A stretch of DNA of 64,000 nucleotides, from positions 1-64,000 of the forward strand of contig NZ_AOGY02000077.1 in NCBI RefSeq assembly GCF_000332455.1, written 5' to 3'. Source of the DNA: Leptospira vanthielii serovar Holland str. Waz Holland = ATCC 700522 (GTDB taxonomy: Bacteria; Spirochaetota; Leptospiria; Leptospirales; Leptospiraceae). Shown piece by piece: positions 63,099 through 64,000 of the stretch. Both the position numbers and the translations under genes were made by a program. The notes under the pieces were generated by a model. That model was given only the letters and a program-made list of their open reading frames with translations, had not been told where the DNA came from and made no database searches. Position 1 is the first letter of the stretch; each line of letters begins with the position of its first letter.

Positions 63099-64000
63099 TG
63101 GTTTGTTCCGACCTGTTTTTCAGATATAAAGATAAATCCATTCCGAGTCCCACTATATTTCCAATCCCAAAAACCATAGATTGTTTTGGTAGAATAGAAA
63201 GTAAAGATTCAAAAATTTCATCTAAACTTAAATGTTCCCATACAAAGATAGGTATGTCTTTTTTGGAATAAGACTTTAGATATTTAAACGCAAGAGAAGT
63301 GGAAGATCCAATCAAAATGACTGCTTCGTATCCTTCCCAATTAGCAAACTCTTTGGCCAATTGGCGACTTCGTTCCGGTCTATCATCTCTTGTATGAAAT
63401 AAGATGAAACGTTTGTTGTATTGTGGGTATCTTTCAATGACGGATGACCAAATCAGTTTTGTGCTATCGGGGTCGTTTGCTGCCATAGCATTGGCATAAA
63501 TAAATTCCTTCCCAAAAAAATGAATAGGAGAAACAGAGAGTGCTCCTGGATCTGGATTTACTTTCCACATTGATTCCAGCGCTTTTTTTCGATCCACTCC
63601 TAGTAATTCGCAGACCCTTAGAGCTAGATATACATTCTCTTTGTGTTCCCAATAAGAAAAATTTGCCATCTCTTCATCGGTGATGGTTTGCACTGATTCT
63701 TCTTGGATTAAAATTGCTTTCGATTTTCGATCCTTACAAACTTCGAGGATGAGTGATTCAAACATTGTTGGCCCAGCGATTAGTGTTCCTTTCACTGGAC
63801 AAGCAGATAATAATGATTTGGCGACATCGACTAAATCGGGCCCCATCACCTCCAAGTGATCTTCTCTAATGTTTGTAATCACTCCAATGTCTGATTTTAA
63901 AATTTGTCCTTCACTGGCCCATTGGTAACGGGGTTCTAAGGCCATACATTCTAAAACGACAATTTCTGCACCCATCCGTTCGGCCTTTTTTAGAATTTTA
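63091..64000 (-). CDS. pgsB: Poly-gamma-glutamate synthase PgsB/CapB (N terminus outside window)
   Basis: The frame is open to the window edge (reading ILKKAERMGAEIVVLECMAL), so the 5' part with the ATP P-loop lies beyond 64000. The visible part is the Mur ligase-like core: ALEPRYQWASEGQILKSDIG, VITNIREDHLEVMG (metal-binding His/Glu region), NAMAANDPDST and RPERSRQLAKEF. It joins glutamate through the gamma carboxyl group. First visible gene of the operon. Confidence 0.88.
   Translation of the reverse strand, partial: KILKKAERMGAEIVVLECMALEPRYQWASEGQILKSDIGVITNIREDHLEVMGPDLVDVAKSLLSACPVKGTLIAGPTMFESLILEVCKDRKSKAILIQEESVQTITDEEMANFSYWEHKENVYLALRVCELLGVDRKKALESMWKVNPDPGALSVSPIHFFGKEFIYANAMAANDPDSTKLIWSSVIERYPQYNKRFILFHTRDDRPERSRQLAKEFANWEGYEAVILIGSSTSLAFKYLKSYSKKDIPIFVWEHLSLDEIFESLLSILPKQSMVFGIGNIVGLGMDLSLYLKNRSEQTNE

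Noticed and set aside
1..64000. CRISPR arrays
   Set aside because: No regularly spaced 25-40 base direct repeats with unique spacers; the only tandem repeats are coding (propeller blades at 11.0-11.9 kb).

Overview
The window looks like chromosomal DNA from a Leptospira species, probably an environmental or saprophytic-type lineage. The DNA is AT-rich. It carries a DUF1554 lipoprotein (a family I associate with Leptospira), many lipoproteins with loose spirochaetal lipoboxes, CheW and two multi-pass methyl-accepting chemotaxis proteins, a 7TM-SpoIIE-TPR phosphatase, and a poly-gamma-glutamate (pgsB-pgsC-pgsW) operon. The species is not resolved; everything here comes from reading the sequence, with no database search.

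Layout. 0-4.3 kb: the 3' part of an IS30-type transposase, a large secreted repeat protein and a fragment of a second propeller-type protein. 4.3-5.7 kb: a diiron metallo-beta-lactamase-fold protein paired with a small protein carrying a degenerate chemoreceptor-tip motif. 6-16.9 kb: PiT phosphate transporter, a chemoreceptor, a seven-repeat propeller lipoprotein, AraC regulator, PaaI-type thioesterase, DUF1554 lipoprotein, SelO, and a YhhN/TMEM86-type membrane protein. 17-22.5 kb: an accessory patch with gene fragments, a foreign-looking 40-residue protein, three copies of a dispersed hairpin repeat, an overlapping string (31-aa ORF, 575-aa VQVKG-motif protein, 45-aa ORF, RhuM) and a Fic protein with a palindromic operator. 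22.5-38.3 kb: core genes (mreB, ppx, SpoIIE-type phosphatase, MFS, pepA, bcp, a frameshifted cation/proton antiporter, amino-acid permease, sppA, surE, TPR). 38.3-38.6 kb: tRNA-Pro, tRNA-Arg, tRNA-His. 38.6-43.8 kb: a second accessory patch of small single genes (DUF2798, PfpI-like, DUF805, DUF1801, secreted protein) separated by palindromic elements and ending in a tyrosine recombinase. 43.8-54.3 kb: core genes (nadB, S41 protease, pdxJ, zinc-ribbon protein, miaA, hfq, manC, a 30-residue COX24-like basic protein, cheW, PhoU-like). 54.3-60.7 kb: a second chemoreceptor, a decayed hybrid histidine kinase, a nucleotidyltransferase-fold protein and a TPR protein. 60.7-64 kb: the poly-gamma-glutamate operon, read on the minus strand, whose pgsB runs off the window.

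Functional links. ODP-like protein plus chemoreceptor-tip protein suggests oxygen or iron input to chemotaxis. ppx overlaps the SpoIIE-type phosphatase gene and is probably co-translated with it. miaA-hfq is the usual bacterial pairing. The pgs genes overlap and would make and export a poly-gamma-glutamate surface polymer.

Most interesting signals: (1) a dispersed ~110-bp repeat family whose central hairpin keeps pairing while its sequence changes between copies; (2) the ODP/chemoreceptor-tip pair; (3) the overlapping VQVKG-protein/45-aa/RhuM string beside Fic, a candidate defence or toxin-type module; (4) single genes separated by palindromes sharing a GTTAG/CTAAC core next to a tyrosine recombinase; (5) point lesions in an antiporter gene and a histidine kinase gene.
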